DNA from: Curtobacterium sp. MCBA15_012
Lineage (GTDB): Bacteria > Actinomycetota > Actinomycetes > Actinomycetales > Microbacteriaceae
Assembly (NCBI RefSeq): GCF_001864935.2
Contig: NZ_CP126267.1
Location: 3,100,001 to 3,164,000 of the forward strand
DNA length: 64,000 nucleotides
Reading direction: 5' to 3'
Position 1 is the stretch's first letter, and each line of letters begins with the position of its first letter. The notes beneath the pieces are model-generated. The model did not search any database. It was given only the letters and a program-made list of their open reading frames with translations, and was not told the DNA's origin. Shown here one piece after another: positions 26,118 to 36,152 of this stretch. The position numbers were made by a program, and so were the translations under genes.

Positions 26118-27808
26118 GCGGGCGTCCCGAACCGGTGGGTGCGGACGTCCGGCTCGCGGTCCGCCGGGTGCTCACCAGGACGGCCTGGAGGCGCGGCTCG
26201 GCTCCCGAACGCGGCGAGCGCCGCACGGGCGGTCGCCTCGTCCACCGCGGGGTCGATCGGCACGACCGTCCGGTCCAGCTCGTCGCCGCGCTCCAGGAGC
26301 ATCCGCACCGCCCCGAGCTGCACGGCGAAGGACAGGTCCATGATCTCGACCGGGTTGCCCTCGGCCGCGGTGATGTTCACGCACCCGCCGCGGTCGAGCA
26401 CGACCACGTGGTGCCCGTCTGGCCACGTGAAGCGCTCGACCTTCCGGGCCTCGGTCCGCGGCACCGCGCCGTCCGCGAGCGCGTCGATGACGGCGACCTC
26501 CTGCTCGACACCACCCGCGACGGCGACGACCGCGCCGGGTGCGCAGGCCCGCAGCGTCCGGAGGTCGATCGTGTCGGTGACGCCCGTCGCGCTCACGAGG
26601 AGGTCGGCGTCCCGCACCGCGTCCTCGAGCAGTGCGACCCGGTACCCGGCGAAGCGCGCCTGCAGGGCGCGCACGGGGTCCGTCTCGGCGACCGTGACCC
26701 GGAACCCGAGCGCACGGAGCACCATGGCGACCCCCTCGCCCACGGGACCGGACCCGGCGACGACCGCCGCGCCTCCCGACCGCACCCGGTGCGTGCCGGA
26801 CGCGAGCCCGTCGACCAGGTCGAGCGCCGCGAACACCGTCGACTGCCCGGTGCCGTACCGGTTGTCGAAGAACGTCTTGGTGCGGGCGTCGTTGACGGCG
26901 ACGACCGGGATGCCGAGTTCGCCGCGTGCCGCCATCACCCGGAGCGGGCGGAGGCCGCTCGTGGTCTCCTCGGCCGCACCGAGCATCGTCGGCAGCAGCT
27001 CCGGCCGGTCCTGGTGCGCGAGCCGGACCACGTGCGCACCGTCGTCGAGCAGCACCTGCGGTCGGGTGTCGAGCATCGCGAGGGCGAGCGTGCGCTGTTC
27101 GGCCGGCGTCGCGGTGCTCGACGCGTGCACGGGCAGCCCGGCGTCGCGGAGGACCTGGGCGACGGCCTCGTCGGTCTCGTCGGCGTGCGCGTAGACGACG
27201 ACCTCGGCACCCGCCTCGCGGAGGAGCAGGCTCAGCACCGCCGTCTTCGGCTCGAGCACCATCGCGACGCCGACCCGGGTCCCGCGGAGCAGACCCGCGT
27301 CGCGGAGCTCGGCGGCGACCGCACGCGAGACCGGCATCGACCGACGTGCCCAGCGGATCCGGGCGGCCGCGGCGGGGTCGACCTCCGGGTCGCGGCCCAC
27401 GGACACCAGGAAGACGTCGTCGGACAGCGTCGGCACCGCGAGCACCCCGGGCCGGGCCGGTGCGACGGGTCCGAAGGCGTCCTCGTCGACGCCAGGAGCG
27501 TGGCGCCCGGCGTCGACCACGACGAGGGTCCGGCCGCGGGGACGGACGGCCTCGCGCTCGACGGCCGCGGTGGCGTCGTCCGGGTCGCCGAGGCACCAGA
27601 GCTGGTCGACGGGGTCGTCCCCGACCGCGGCCCGCGCACCGAGGCCGGTCAGCAGGGCGTGCAGCGCGGCGACGTCCTCGGGGTCGCCACCGACCGTGCG
27701 GAACGTGCGGGCGGCGACGAGCAGGTTGGTGACGGCGGCGAAGCGGCGGACCGCCGCCGAGGCCCACGTCGCCCGGGCGGGGTCGGGTCGCTGCGGCACG
27801 GGGTCCAT
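26114..27808 (-). CDS. Divergent S-adenosylhomocysteine hydrolase family protein
   Basis: 564 residues. SAHH cleaves S-adenosylhomocysteine to adenosine and homocysteine with bound NAD. Recognisable parts are LLDDGAHVV, EETTSGLRPLR, VVAVNDARTKTFFDNRYGTGQS (the NAD/substrate Lys-Asn region), the Rossmann loop GSGPVGEGVA and GGCVNITAAEGNPVEIMDLSFAVQL. The N-terminal 200 residues are unlike canonical SAHH, and the usual basic Tyr-rich C-terminus that closes over NAD is replaced by THRFGTPA. ATG 27808 is preferred to TTG 27856. First gene of a three-gene coupled operon. True activity is uncertain. Confidence 0.75.
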   Translation of the reverse strand: MDPVPQRPDPARATWASAAVRRFAAVTNLLVAARTFRTVGGDPEDVAALHALLTGLGARAAVGDDPVDQLWCLGDPDDATAAVEREAVRPRGRTLVVVDAGRHAPGVDEDAFGPVAPARPGVLAVPTLSDDVFLVSVGRDPEVDPAAAARIRWARRSMPVSRAVAAELRDAGLLRGTRVGVAMVLEPKTAVLSLLLREAGAEVVVYAHADETDEAVAQVLRDAGLPVHASSTATPAEQRTLALAMLDTRPQVLLDDGAHVVRLAHQDRPELLPTMLGAAEETTSGLRPLRVMAARGELGIPVVAVNDARTKTFFDNRYGTGQSTVFAALDLVDGLASGTHRVRSGGAAVVAGSGPVGEGVAMVLRALGFRVTVAETDPVRALQARFAGYRVALLEDAVRDADLLVSATGVTDTIDLRTLRACAPGAVVAVAGGVEQEVAVIDALADGAVPRTEARKVERFTWPDGHHVVVLDRGGCVNITAAEGNPVEIMDLSFAVQLGAVRMLLERGDELDRTVVPIDPAVDEATARAALAAFGSRAAPPGRPGEHPADREPDVRTHRFGTPA

Positions 27809-27924
27809 CGTACGGCCCGGTCGCGCGGCGGTCCCGCCGGAGCGAGATGCCAGCAAGAACGATGTTCACGATGTGATGTTTGACGGAGGCGTCAGGGGCT
27901 GGGACCATCCGACGAGGAGGATTG

Positions 27925-28095
27925 ATGCGCGAAGACAACGGAGCGCCGGGGGCACTCGTAGCACTGCTGATGCTCACCGCCGCAGCGGCAACGCTCACGG
28001 CAACCGCTGCCGTCCCAGCCGTCGTCGGCTGGACCACCACGACCGTCCTCGCCCTCGCCGGTGTCACGACAGTCGTCATCAGACAGAAGCGATGA
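27925..28095 (+). CDS. Small two-helix membrane peptide (putative immunity or accessory peptide)
   Basis: 56 residues starting at ATG 27925 behind a perfect GAGGAGG (27914-27920). Two hydrophobic stretches, about residues 9-30 and 33-50, end in the basic tail VVIRQKR. Its stop overlaps the ATG of the next gene (ATGA), so the two are translationally coupled. No family recognised. By position it could protect against, or help export, the Cys-rich product encoded next; this is inference. Confidence 0.65.
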   Translation: MREDNGAPGALVALLMLTAAAATLTATAAVPAVVGWTTTTVLALAGVTTVVIRQKR

Positions 28096-28814
28096 AGATC
28101 ACGATCGACCGGAAGCACCTTCCGGTGCTGTTCAGCATGGCCGTCTCGACGGTCCTGCTGTCGGCCCTGCTCAGTCCGGCACGGGCCGAAGCTGCCGAGA
28201 CGACCGAGCGGGCAGCGAACGTTCTGGACTTCCAACGGAGCATGGTGCAGAACGCTCCCGTTCCTCTCGGGCCGTCCCCTCGAGCCGACGCGCTCCGCAG
28301 CGCCGCCCTCGAGCAGACCGAGACGGCGAGCGGAGCCGTACTCGACGGAAGCGATGTCTCGGTGCTCGCACAGGGCGATGGGGCAGTCGTGCGAGTCGGG
28401 CTGCGAGGCGCTGGCGTCGAACCCATCTCGAGCCGGTCGACCTTCTTCGACGCACACGGCAACGCGACATCGACCGTCGAGTTCGCGTTCCGGGCGGACG
28501 GGCGAGGGGGTGGCAGCCTGCAGGTGTGGCAGGACGGACAGAGCCGGTTCTCCAAGTCCATCACTGCGGCCGAGACCGCGGCCACCATGCGTGTCGCCGC
28601 GCAGGACTCGCGCGCATCGCAGGGGTTCTGGGCGAAGCTCAACGATTGCCTTGCCAAGCAGAACGTGAATGCCTGGGCTCTCGCCATCCTGGCCGGGGTC
28701 TGCGCCGCGGCCTGTGTCGTGACCGCCGGGGCCGCCTGCGCCGCGTGCGTCGGGGCCACGATCGGCTTCCCCTCAGGGGTCGTGACGGCCTGCATCGTCA
28801 TCGCGAGCCGGTAG
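28092..28814 (+). CDS. Secreted precursor with hydrophobic six-Cys C-terminus (bacteriocin-like)
   Basis: 240 residues. A signal peptide (FSMAVSTVLLSALLSPARAEA) is followed by about 145 hydrophilic residues with a beta-rich stretch (STVEFAFRADGRGGGSLQVW), then a C-terminal segment from about residue 179 that is very hydrophobic, Ala/Val/Gly-rich and has all six cysteines, at 186, 204, 208, 216, 219 and 234 (C-x17-C-x3-C-x7-C-x2-C-x14-C). This leader-propeptide-core layout resembles halocin C8 and SdpC-type precursors. I recognise no exact family. Base composition is visibly less GC-rich than the neighbours, suggesting transfer. Confidence 0.7.
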   Translation: MKITIDRKHLPVLFSMAVSTVLLSALLSPARAEAAETTERAANVLDFQRSMVQNAPVPLGPSPRADALRSAALEQTETASGAVLDGSDVSVLAQGDGAVVRVGLRGAGVEPISSRSTFFDAHGNATSTVEFAFRADGRGGGSLQVWQDGQSRFSKSITAAETAATMRVAAQDSRASQGFWAKLNDCLAKQNVNAWALAILAGVCAAACVVTAGAACAACVGATIGFPSGVVTACIVIASR

Positions 28815-28831
28815 GGCGGAGGGAGGCGGTG

Positions 28832-29836
28832 TCAGCGATCGTCCCGCCGCGGCGCCGCCTCCCAGTCTCGCTGCTCCACTGGGCCCGCCACAGCCCACCA
28901 CGACGGTCCCCCGACCGCCGCCTGCGCCCGTTCCGCCTGCGCCCGTTCGAGCAGCGCACGGTCACGGTGCCGGTGGCTGACGAGCAGCCAGACCAGGACC
29001 GCGACGCCGATCAGGGTCACGACGAGCAGCCCGACCACGTACAGCGTGGTGGCGATCCCGGCGAGCGTCGGCGGCACCGCGCCCGTCCCGGCGGCAGACA
29101 ACGGCGTGCCGGTGAGCACGAACGCGAGCACCGTCGACAGCGTCCCGTTGCTGTCCCACAGCCCGTGCAGCAGGGCGACCCCGACGTACGCCACCGGGAT
29201 CGACCACGACCACCGCAGCCGCGCCCCACCCCGGGCGGCCCCGAACAGCACCGCACCGAGGATCGCCGTCCAGAGCACGTGACCGACCGGCGAGAGCACG
29301 GCACGCACGACCTCCGTCTGCAGCAGGGAGACGAGGTCGATCCCGCGCTGCGTGATCGCGGCGTTGAAGGCGTAGCCCGCCGACTCGAACGCCGCGAACC
29401 CGGCGCCGATCGTCGCCCCGAGCAGGGCACCCTGCCGCGCGGTCTTGGGACGCACCCGCCACCCGACCACGAGGAGCAGCACACCCTTCACGAGTTCCTC
29501 GACGAACCCGACGACGACGTACACGAACGCGTCCTGCCGCAGGTCTGCCTCGAGCAGGGACGCGCCGAGCACCCCGAGCACCCCGCCCACGAAGAACGCG
29601 GTGACGAGCTGCATCGTGCTCACCGTGCCCGTGACCCGCTCGATCACGAAGAGCACGACCGTGAAGGGCACCAGGAAGCTGCCGAGCAGGATGATCGTCG
29701 GCACGAGGTTCGTGTTCAGCGTCAGCACGGTGACGACCACCGTGACGGCCCAGAGCACGGCCCCGGCGAGCAGGGTCTTCCACCACCAGCCGTGCCGGTG
29801 GTGCGGGTGGACGGATGCGTCCGTCGTCGTCGTCAT
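28832..29836 (-). CDS. PrsW-family intramembrane protease
   Basis: 334 residues, about nine membrane segments. The PrsW motifs are present: VGFVEELVKG (the EExxK pair), GAGFAAFESAGYAFN, SPVGHVLWTAI and VALLHGLWDS, which supply the glutamates and histidines of the putative active site. In Bacillus PrsW cleaves the anti-sigma factor RsiW; family members also occur in peptide-antibiotic settings. It converges on the Cys-rich precursor gene with an 17-bp gap. ATG 29836 with GGGGAGGAG upstream. Confidence 0.88.
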   Translation of the reverse strand: MTTTTDASVHPHHRHGWWWKTLLAGAVLWAVTVVVTVLTLNTNLVPTIILLGSFLVPFTVVLFVIERVTGTVSTMQLVTAFFVGGVLGVLGASLLEADLRQDAFVYVVVGFVEELVKGVLLLVVGWRVRPKTARQGALLGATIGAGFAAFESAGYAFNAAITQRGIDLVSLLQTEVVRAVLSPVGHVLWTAILGAVLFGAARGGARLRWSWSIPVAYVGVALLHGLWDSNGTLSTVLAFVLTGTPLSAAGTGAVPPTLAGIATTLYVVGLLVVTLIGVAVLVWLLVSHRHRDRALLERAQAERAQAAVGGPSWWAVAGPVEQRDWEAAPRRDDR

Positions 29837-29909
29837 GGCGCCATCGTGCTCCTCCCCGGAGCGGGCCGTCGTGGGAATGTCCGGTGTCCTCCGGACGTAC
29901 TGTGTGGAC

Positions 29910-30173
29910 ATGACTGACGAGACGTTCGACAAGGTGACGATGTTCGGCGCGGACTGGTGCCGCGACTGCCGGCGCTCGAAGGCGCTGCTCGACGGGCTGG
30001 GGCTCGACTACCAGTACGTCGACGTCGAGGCGGACCTGTCGGCGGCCGGCCGTGCCGAGGCGATCAGCGGACGCAAGAACATCCCGGTCGTGGTGCTCCC
30101 GAACGGTAAGCACTTCGTCGAGCCGTCGGACGCCGAACTCCGCTCGGAGCTCGAGGCCGCTGGCATCGTCTGA
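29910..30173 (+). CDS. Glutaredoxin-like (mycoredoxin-type) protein
   Basis: 87 residues with a thioredoxin fold. VTMFGADWCRDCRRSKALLD has the CxxC active site; NIPVVVLPNG gives the cis-proline, and LDYQYVDVEAD the usual beta strand. In mycothiol-containing actinobacteria such proteins reduce mixed disulfides (mycoredoxin), but the WCRDC motif differs from Mrx1, so specificity is open. Divergent from the PrsW gene. Confidence 0.88.
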   Translation: MTDETFDKVTMFGADWCRDCRRSKALLDGLGLDYQYVDVEADLSAAGRAEAISGRKNIPVVVLPNGKHFVEPSDAELRSELEAAGIV

Positions 30174-30344
30174 CCCGTCGACCACGGGCGCCGAGGGCCC
30201 GGCGGGGTCGCCGACCACGTCGGCGATCCTGAACCTGCGCACAAGCTGAGCGGGTGCTGAGGAACAACGGAGTTCAATCGGGGATCGACCCGAACCACGG
30301 ACGGCCCCGACCGTGGTGGAGGGTCCTGATCCAAGGAGGACACC

Positions 30345-30620
30345 GTGCTCGGTCTCATCATCAGCCTCATCATCGTCGGCCTCATCGCCGGCGCCCTCGC
30401 CCGCCTCATCATCCCCGGCAAGCAGCACATGTCGATCCTCATGACGATCGTCCTGGGCATCGTCGGCTCGTTCGTCGGCGGCTTCCTCGGCTTCCTCATC
30501 TTCCAGCACGACCCGATGGAGGGCTTCTTCCAGCCCGCCGGCATCATCGGCTCGATCATCGGTGCCGTCATCGTGCTGTTCCTCTACACCCGCTTCGCGG
30601 GCCGCGGCGCCCGCCGCTGA
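30345..30620 (+). CDS. GlsB/YeaQ/YmgE family membrane stress protein
   Basis: 91 residues, three membrane helices. Starts LGLIISLIIVGLIAGALARLIIPGKQHM and contains the Gly-rich IVLGIVGSFVGGFLG of the transglycosylase-associated (YeaQ) family, small membrane proteins induced by stress. GTG 30345 with AAGGAGG. Followed by a strong terminator. Confidence 0.93.
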   Translation: MLGLIISLIIVGLIAGALARLIIPGKQHMSILMTIVLGIVGSFVGGFLGFLIFQHDPMEGFFQPAGIIGSIIGAVIVLFLYTRFAGRGARR

Positions 30621-30672
30621 CCTGCTCGGTCGACGCCCACGCGTCGACCCGGCTGGGTACCGTCCCCCGGTC

Positions 30673-30712
30673 CGAACGCCCCGCACCACGTCCTCGTGGT
30701 GCGGGGCGTTCG
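30673..30712 (+). terminator. Terminator after GlsB gene
   Basis: Arms CGAACGCCCCGCACCAC/GTGGTGCGGGGCGTTCG, perfect 17-bp stem with a 6-nt loop. Confidence 0.88.
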
Positions 30713-30799
30713 TCGTCGGTGCTGATCGGCGGTCGCCGCGCCAGCAGGGTCCCCCACCCGTACAGGTGCCACGGCCGGCCGGAGCGTACGGTCCCGATC

Positions 30800-31342
30800 A
30801 TGACCAACGAGAACGAACGCTCACGTCCTGAGGACGACGTCGCACGACTCGGACTCGTGGTCGTCGGTGAGGCGTCGGCCCTGCACGCCGGGGACGACGA
30901 CGCACTCGACGCCAGCGAGGCGAACATCCGCGAGACGGTCGACAGCATGGTCGACGAACCCCTGACCGACCGGCAGGAGGAGGTCGTCGAGCGCCTGGCC
31001 TCGGCGAGCGGGACCCTGACGGCCGGCCTGAGCGGCGCCCTCGCGGCGAAGACGGGCAGCAGCGTCGACGACGTGCTCGAGGGTGCAGCTCGCAGTGTGC
31101 TCTGGCAGCAGCGGCTCGCCGCCGAGCGCGACGCCGGCGGGACGCTCTCCCCGGCCGACCTCGCCGACCTCGCAGACGCCGCTGATGCCTCCGACCCCAC
31201 CGACGCGTCCACCCGGGGGCAGCACGACAGCGAGGCGGACGCAGCCGCGCACGACGCCGACCGTGGCCAGCGCGGCGAGCGCGAGGACGCCGGCGGCCAG
31301 CAGCAGCGCCGCGGCGACGACGAGGGCGACCGCCGGGCCTGA
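30800..31342 (+). CDS. Hypothetical acidic protein
   Basis: 180 residues, not recognised. The first 115 residues are helical and acidic (VGEASALHAGDDDALDASEANIRETVDSMVDEPLTDRQEEVVERLAS), the last 60 a low-complexity Asp/Ala/Gln/Arg tail. No signal or membrane segment. ATG 30800; no good ribosome site is seen, which lowers confidence. Confidence 0.6.
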   Translation: MTNENERSRPEDDVARLGLVVVGEASALHAGDDDALDASEANIRETVDSMVDEPLTDRQEEVVERLASASGTLTAGLSGALAAKTGSSVDDVLEGAARSVLWQQRLAAERDAGGTLSPADLADLADAADASDPTDASTRGQHDSEADAAAHDADRGQRGEREDAGGQQQRRGDDEGDRRA

Positions 31343-31391
31343 TCCCGCCGGGGCGGCGGCCGCTCCGGCCACACGGACACGGCGCGACCGA

Positions 31392-31438
31392 CGACGGGAG
31401 GCGCGGTGCGGGACGGACCCGCACCGCGCCTCCCGTCG
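31392..31438. repeat. Long palindromic repeat, family A copy 1
   Basis: Perfect 21-nt arms starting CGACGGGAGGCGCGGTGCGG, loop ACGGA. It sits between two convergent genes (hypothetical protein and nadE). Its core GGGAGGCGCGGTGC is shared with the copies at 32367, 37306 and 41544. Confidence 0.88.
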
Positions 31439-31468
31439 GTCCCCCGTGGGCGAAGCCCGCCCGACGGC

Positions 31469-32296
31469 CTAGGCCGTCGGGCGCCACCACTCGTCGAAGG
31501 GCGTCGCGGGCACGCGACGCTTGTGCTCCGTGGCGCGGTAGCGCGTCTCGATGGCCTCGGCGACCTCGACCGGGACGTCGTGCCCCTGCAGGTACGCGTC
31601 GATCTCGACGTAGGTGAGCCCGAGGTTCGCCTCGTCGGTCTGCCCGGGCAGGTCGTCGAGCAGGTCGGCGGTGGGTGCCTTCTCGTACAGGCGCGCCGGC
31701 GCACCGAGGTGTTCGAGCAGCTGTCGGCCCTGGCTCTTGGTCAGGCCGGTGAGCGGGGTGAGGTCGACACCGCCGTCGCCGTACTTCGTGAAGAAGCCCG
31801 TGACGGCCTCGGCGGCGTGGTCCGTGCCCACGACGAGGAGGCCCTGCTGCCCCGCGACCGCGTACTGGGCGACCATGCGCATGCGCGCCTTGACGTTGCC
31901 CTTCACGAAGTCGCTGAGGTCGACGCCCGAGGCGGACGTGTCCTGCACGACGCCGTCGACACCGTGCTCGATGTTCACGACGATGCCGGGGTCGGCGCCG
32001 ATGAACCGGAGCGCGAGCTGCGCGTCGTCCTCGTCGGCCTGCACGCGGTAGGGCATCCGGACGGTGACGAAGGCGGCCTCGCGGCCCTCGGCACGGAGCG
32101 ACTCGACCGCGAGCTGGGTGAGGCGTCCGGCGAGCGTCGAGTCCTGTCCGCCGCTCACGGCGAGCACGTACCCGCGCGCGCCGGTCGTGGTCAGGTAGTC
32201 CCGGAGGAACCCGACCCGGCGGGCGACCTCGTGCTCGGGGTCGATGGTCGGCTGGACGTCGAGGTCCGCGGCGATGGTGGCTTGGAGTTCACGCAC
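31469..32296 (-). CDS. nadE: Ammonia-dependent NAD+ synthetase
   Basis: 275 residues, GTG start. It amidates deamido-NAD with ATP and ammonia, the last step of NAD synthesis. The PP-loop [14 protein letters not shown], the [41 protein letters not shown] region and the C-terminal [16 protein letters not shown] are the family hallmarks. No glutaminase domain, so the short ammonia-dependent type (about 275 residues) applies. Flanked by two family A palindromes. Confidence 0.96.
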   Translation of the reverse strand: MRELQATIAADLDVQPTIDPEHEVARRVGFLRDYLTTTGARGYVLAVSGGQDSTLAGRLTQLAVESLRAEGREAAFVTVRMPYRVQADEDDAQLALRFIGADPGIVVNIEHGVDGVVQDTSASGVDLSDFVKGNVKARMRMVAQYAVAGQQGLLVVGTDHAAEAVTGFFTKYGDGGVDLTPLTGLTKSQGRQLLEHLGAPARLYEKAPTADLLDDLPGQTDEANLGLTYVEIDAYLQGHDVPVEVAEAIETRYRATEHKRRVPATPFDEWWRPTA

Positions 32297-32366
32297 CCGA
32301 CCAGTATCGCGCGCGGGTCCGACGTGCGCCGGGATCCACAGGCAGGCGTCACCTCCCGGAAACGCA

Positions 32367-32426
32367 CCCCACGACGGACGGGAGGCGCGGTGCCAGCCGG
32401 CACCGCGCCTCCCGTCCGTCCTGTGG
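32367..32426. repeat. Long palindromic repeat, family A copy 2
   Basis: Perfect 22-nt arms at 32373-32394 and 32399-32420 with loop AGCC, extended by CCAC/GTGG outside. It lies upstream of nadE and just after the tiny gene ending at 32432. Confidence 0.88.
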
Positions 32427-32431
32427 TGGCG

Positions 32432-32599
32432 TCAGACCTGATCGCCGAGGAAGTCGGCGTACGACGGTTCGTCGTGTTCGGCGCCGACGGGGACCGGGGC
32501 CTCGGACGTGCCGCCGATGCGTTCGGCGATGATCTCGGCGACCTCGTCGGGAGACCGGAGTCCGTGGCGGTGCCAGTCGGACGGCATGCGGGCGGTCAC
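32432..32599 (-). CDS. Small hypothetical protein
   Basis: 55 residues. Its GTG at 32599 overlaps the stop of the preceding tiny ORF (GTGA); an ATG at 32587 is an alternative. The sequence is hydrophilic and acidic with SPDEVAEIIAERI (helix) and EHDEPSYADFLGDQ at the end. No family recognised. The coupling and the in-frame acidic composition are the main support. Confidence 0.45.
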   Translation of the reverse strand: MTARMPSDWHRHGLRSPDEVAEIIAERIGGTSEAPVPVGAEHDEPSYADFLGDQV

Positions 32600-32706
32600 G
32601 AGCTCATCGCCAGGATCGAGACACCGAAGGGGACGGTGGTGGGGAAGCGCGTGGAGCCGTCGAAGAGTTCGACGAGGACGGAGCAGTGGAGCGTGGTGGC
32701 GGTCAT
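32596..32706 (-). CDS. Tiny hypothetical peptide upstream of 32432 gene
   Basis: 36 residues (starts TATTLHCSVLVELFDGSTRF), ATG 32706 with GAAGGG upstream. It is coupled by GTGA to the next small gene. It may be a leader peptide or the first of two short subunits; real but small is my best guess. Confidence 0.35.
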   Translation of the reverse strand: MTATTLHCSVLVELFDGSTRFPTTVPFGVSILAMSS

Positions 32707-33033
32707 CGTGACCAGCCCTTCATCGAGGTGATGCGCACCTCGGATCCGACCGGGCCGTCCCGCTGTGCCAGACCACGTGGAACACGTGGGCATCGTGACG
32801 ACGGGACCCTGAAGGAGAACCCGGTCCGACCAGCGTAAGACTGATCTCGGATCGCGTCCACGTGGATGCGGATTGCGGCGACCCCGCCGACGGCGTCCTG
32901 CCGTCGCTCCCGGACCCGCGGGCGTCGTCCGACGACCCCCGGCCCGGTCCCGCGGACGTCGCTCGACGCCCGTCGGCCCTCCGCTCGCCCGCGCCGGTAG
33001 CGTGGTGGGTCCCGCACGACCACGAGGAGCCAC

Positions 33034-34173
33034 ATGCCCCTGTTCGGCCGTCCCAGCGACGCCCCTTCCGACGCCGCCCCGAGCGCGATCGTCCGCCCCT
33101 GGACCGACGCCTTCGGACGACTCGCCACCCGCTGCCTGCAGGCGATCGTGGTGTTGATCATCGCGAGCGGGATCATCTACGCCGCCGCCACCCTGAGCGT
33201 CGTGACGATCCCCGTGCTCCTCGCGCTCATCATCGCGTCGGCCATGCACCCGGTGGTGTCCTGGCTCCGACGTCACAAGGTCCCCTCGGTGCTCGCCACC
33301 CTCGCGGTGCTGCTCGGCGTGCTCGTCGTGCTCGGCCTGGTCGGCTGGCTCATCGTCGTCGCGGTCATCGCGCAGTGGCCCGACCTGCAGAAGTCCGCGA
33401 TCAGCGGGTTCCAGCAGCTCCAGGAGTCCGTCGACCACCTGCCGTTCGCGATCTCCGACAAGCAGGTCGACCAGGTCGTCGGCGGCGTGCAGGGCTTCCT
33501 CACCAGCTCGCAGTTCGGCTCCGGTGCCCTCGCCGGTGCGTCCGCGACCGCGAACTTCCTCACCGGCCTCGTGCTGATGATCGTCGTGCTGTTCTTCTTC
33601 CTCAAGGACGGGCCACGCATCTGGGAGTTCCTGCTCCGTCCGTTCACCGGCGCCCGCTACGAGCGCGCCCGCCGCGTGGGTGACCGCGTCGTGCAGACCC
33701 TGGGTGGCTACGTCCGCGGGACCGCGAGCGTCGCCGCCGTGGACGCGATCGGCATCGGCGTCGGCCTGGCGATCATCGGCGTGCCCCTCGCGCTGCCCCT
33801 CGCGGTCGTCGTGTTCATCACGGCGTTCATCCCGATCGTCGGTGCCACCGCGGCCGGCATCCTCGCGGCGCTCGTCGCCCTCGTCGCGAACGGCCCCGTC
33901 GCCGCACTCATCGTCGTCGGCATCGTCGTGCTCGTGAACCAGCTCGAGGGCAACCTGCTCCAGCCGGTGCTCATGGGCAAGACGCTCAAGTTGCACGGCC
34001 TGGTCATCCTGATCGGGCTGACCGCCGGCACCGTGCTCGCCGGCATCACGGGCGCGATCATCTCGGTGCCGCTGCTCGCCGCGGCGTGGGGTGCCGTGCA
34101 GGTGTGGGACGGTCCGGAGACGCCCGCGCTGATGTGGCGGCAGAAGCGCCCGGAGACGGCCGAGCGGCGGTAG
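33034..34173 (+). CDS. AI-2E family (TqsA/PerM-like) transporter
   Basis: 379 residues with about eight membrane segments: LQAIVVLIIASGIIYAAATL, IPVLLALIIASAMHPVVSWL, TLAVLLGVLVVLGLVGWLIVV and others. The conserved block FLKDGPRIWEFL, GDRVVQTLGGYVRGTASVAAVDAIGIGVGL, and PVLMGKTLKLHGLVILIGLTAGTVLAGITGAIISVPL matches PF01594. Known members export autoinducer-2 or act as Na+/H+ antiporters; the substrate here is not known. Its end is followed by repeats and a strong terminator. Confidence 0.93.
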   Translation: MPLFGRPSDAPSDAAPSAIVRPWTDAFGRLATRCLQAIVVLIIASGIIYAAATLSVVTIPVLLALIIASAMHPVVSWLRRHKVPSVLATLAVLLGVLVVLGLVGWLIVVAVIAQWPDLQKSAISGFQQLQESVDHLPFAISDKQVDQVVGGVQGFLTSSQFGSGALAGASATANFLTGLVLMIVVLFFFLKDGPRIWEFLLRPFTGARYERARRVGDRVVQTLGGYVRGTASVAAVDAIGIGVGLAIIGVPLALPLAVVVFITAFIPIVGATAAGILAALVALVANGPVAALIVVGIVVLVNQLEGNLLQPVLMGKTLKLHGLVILIGLTAGTVLAGITGAIISVPLLAAAWGAVQVWDGPETPALMWRQKRPETAERR

Positions 34174-34228
34174 CGCGGGGCGGGGCGGCGCGGACGGCGC
34201 GGGGCGGTCGGCGCAGCGGTCCGTCGAC

Positions 34229-34280
34229 GCCGAACGACACCACCGCCGTCGTACGACACCCGCGATGACGCACACGGCCC
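34229..34280. repeat. 52-bp direct repeat, copy 1
   Basis: Begins GCCGAACGACACC and ends GACGCACACGGCCC. It matches 34321-34372 with three substitutions. The sequence contains internal ACGACACC repeats and GTCGTACGAC. Confidence 0.85.
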
Positions 34281-34320
34281 GCCGCCACGCTCGCGTCCGG
34301 GCCCGGCGATGCACACCCAC

Positions 34321-34372
34321 GCCGAACGACACCGCCGCCGTCGTACGACACCCACGTTGACGCACACGGCCC
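34321..34372. repeat. 52-bp direct repeat, copy 2
   Basis: Second copy, 92 bp downstream of the first, in the 296-bp gap between the convergent AI-2E transporter gene and argG. Confidence 0.85.
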
Positions 34373-34387
34373 ACCCGCACCCGAACA

Positions 34388-34432
34388 CGACGAAGGGGAG
34401 CCACCGCACGTCGCGGTGACTCCCCTTCGTCG
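34388..34432. terminator. Bidirectional terminator between AI-2E gene and argG
   Basis: Arms CGACGAAGGGGAG/CTCCCCTTCGTCG with inner ACCGC/GCGGT and a short loop, between the two convergent genes. Confidence 0.9.
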
Positions 34433-34469
34433 CGTCACGCCGAGCGGATCGCTCGGCGTCGCCAGCCGG

Positions 34470-36138
<1,669 letters not shown>

Positions 36139-36152
36139 TGGTGCACCCCACT

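Noticed and set aside
34229..34372. Direct repeats as a minimal CRISPR
   Set aside because: Only two 52-bp copies with one 40-bp gap, no cas genes and no further units.
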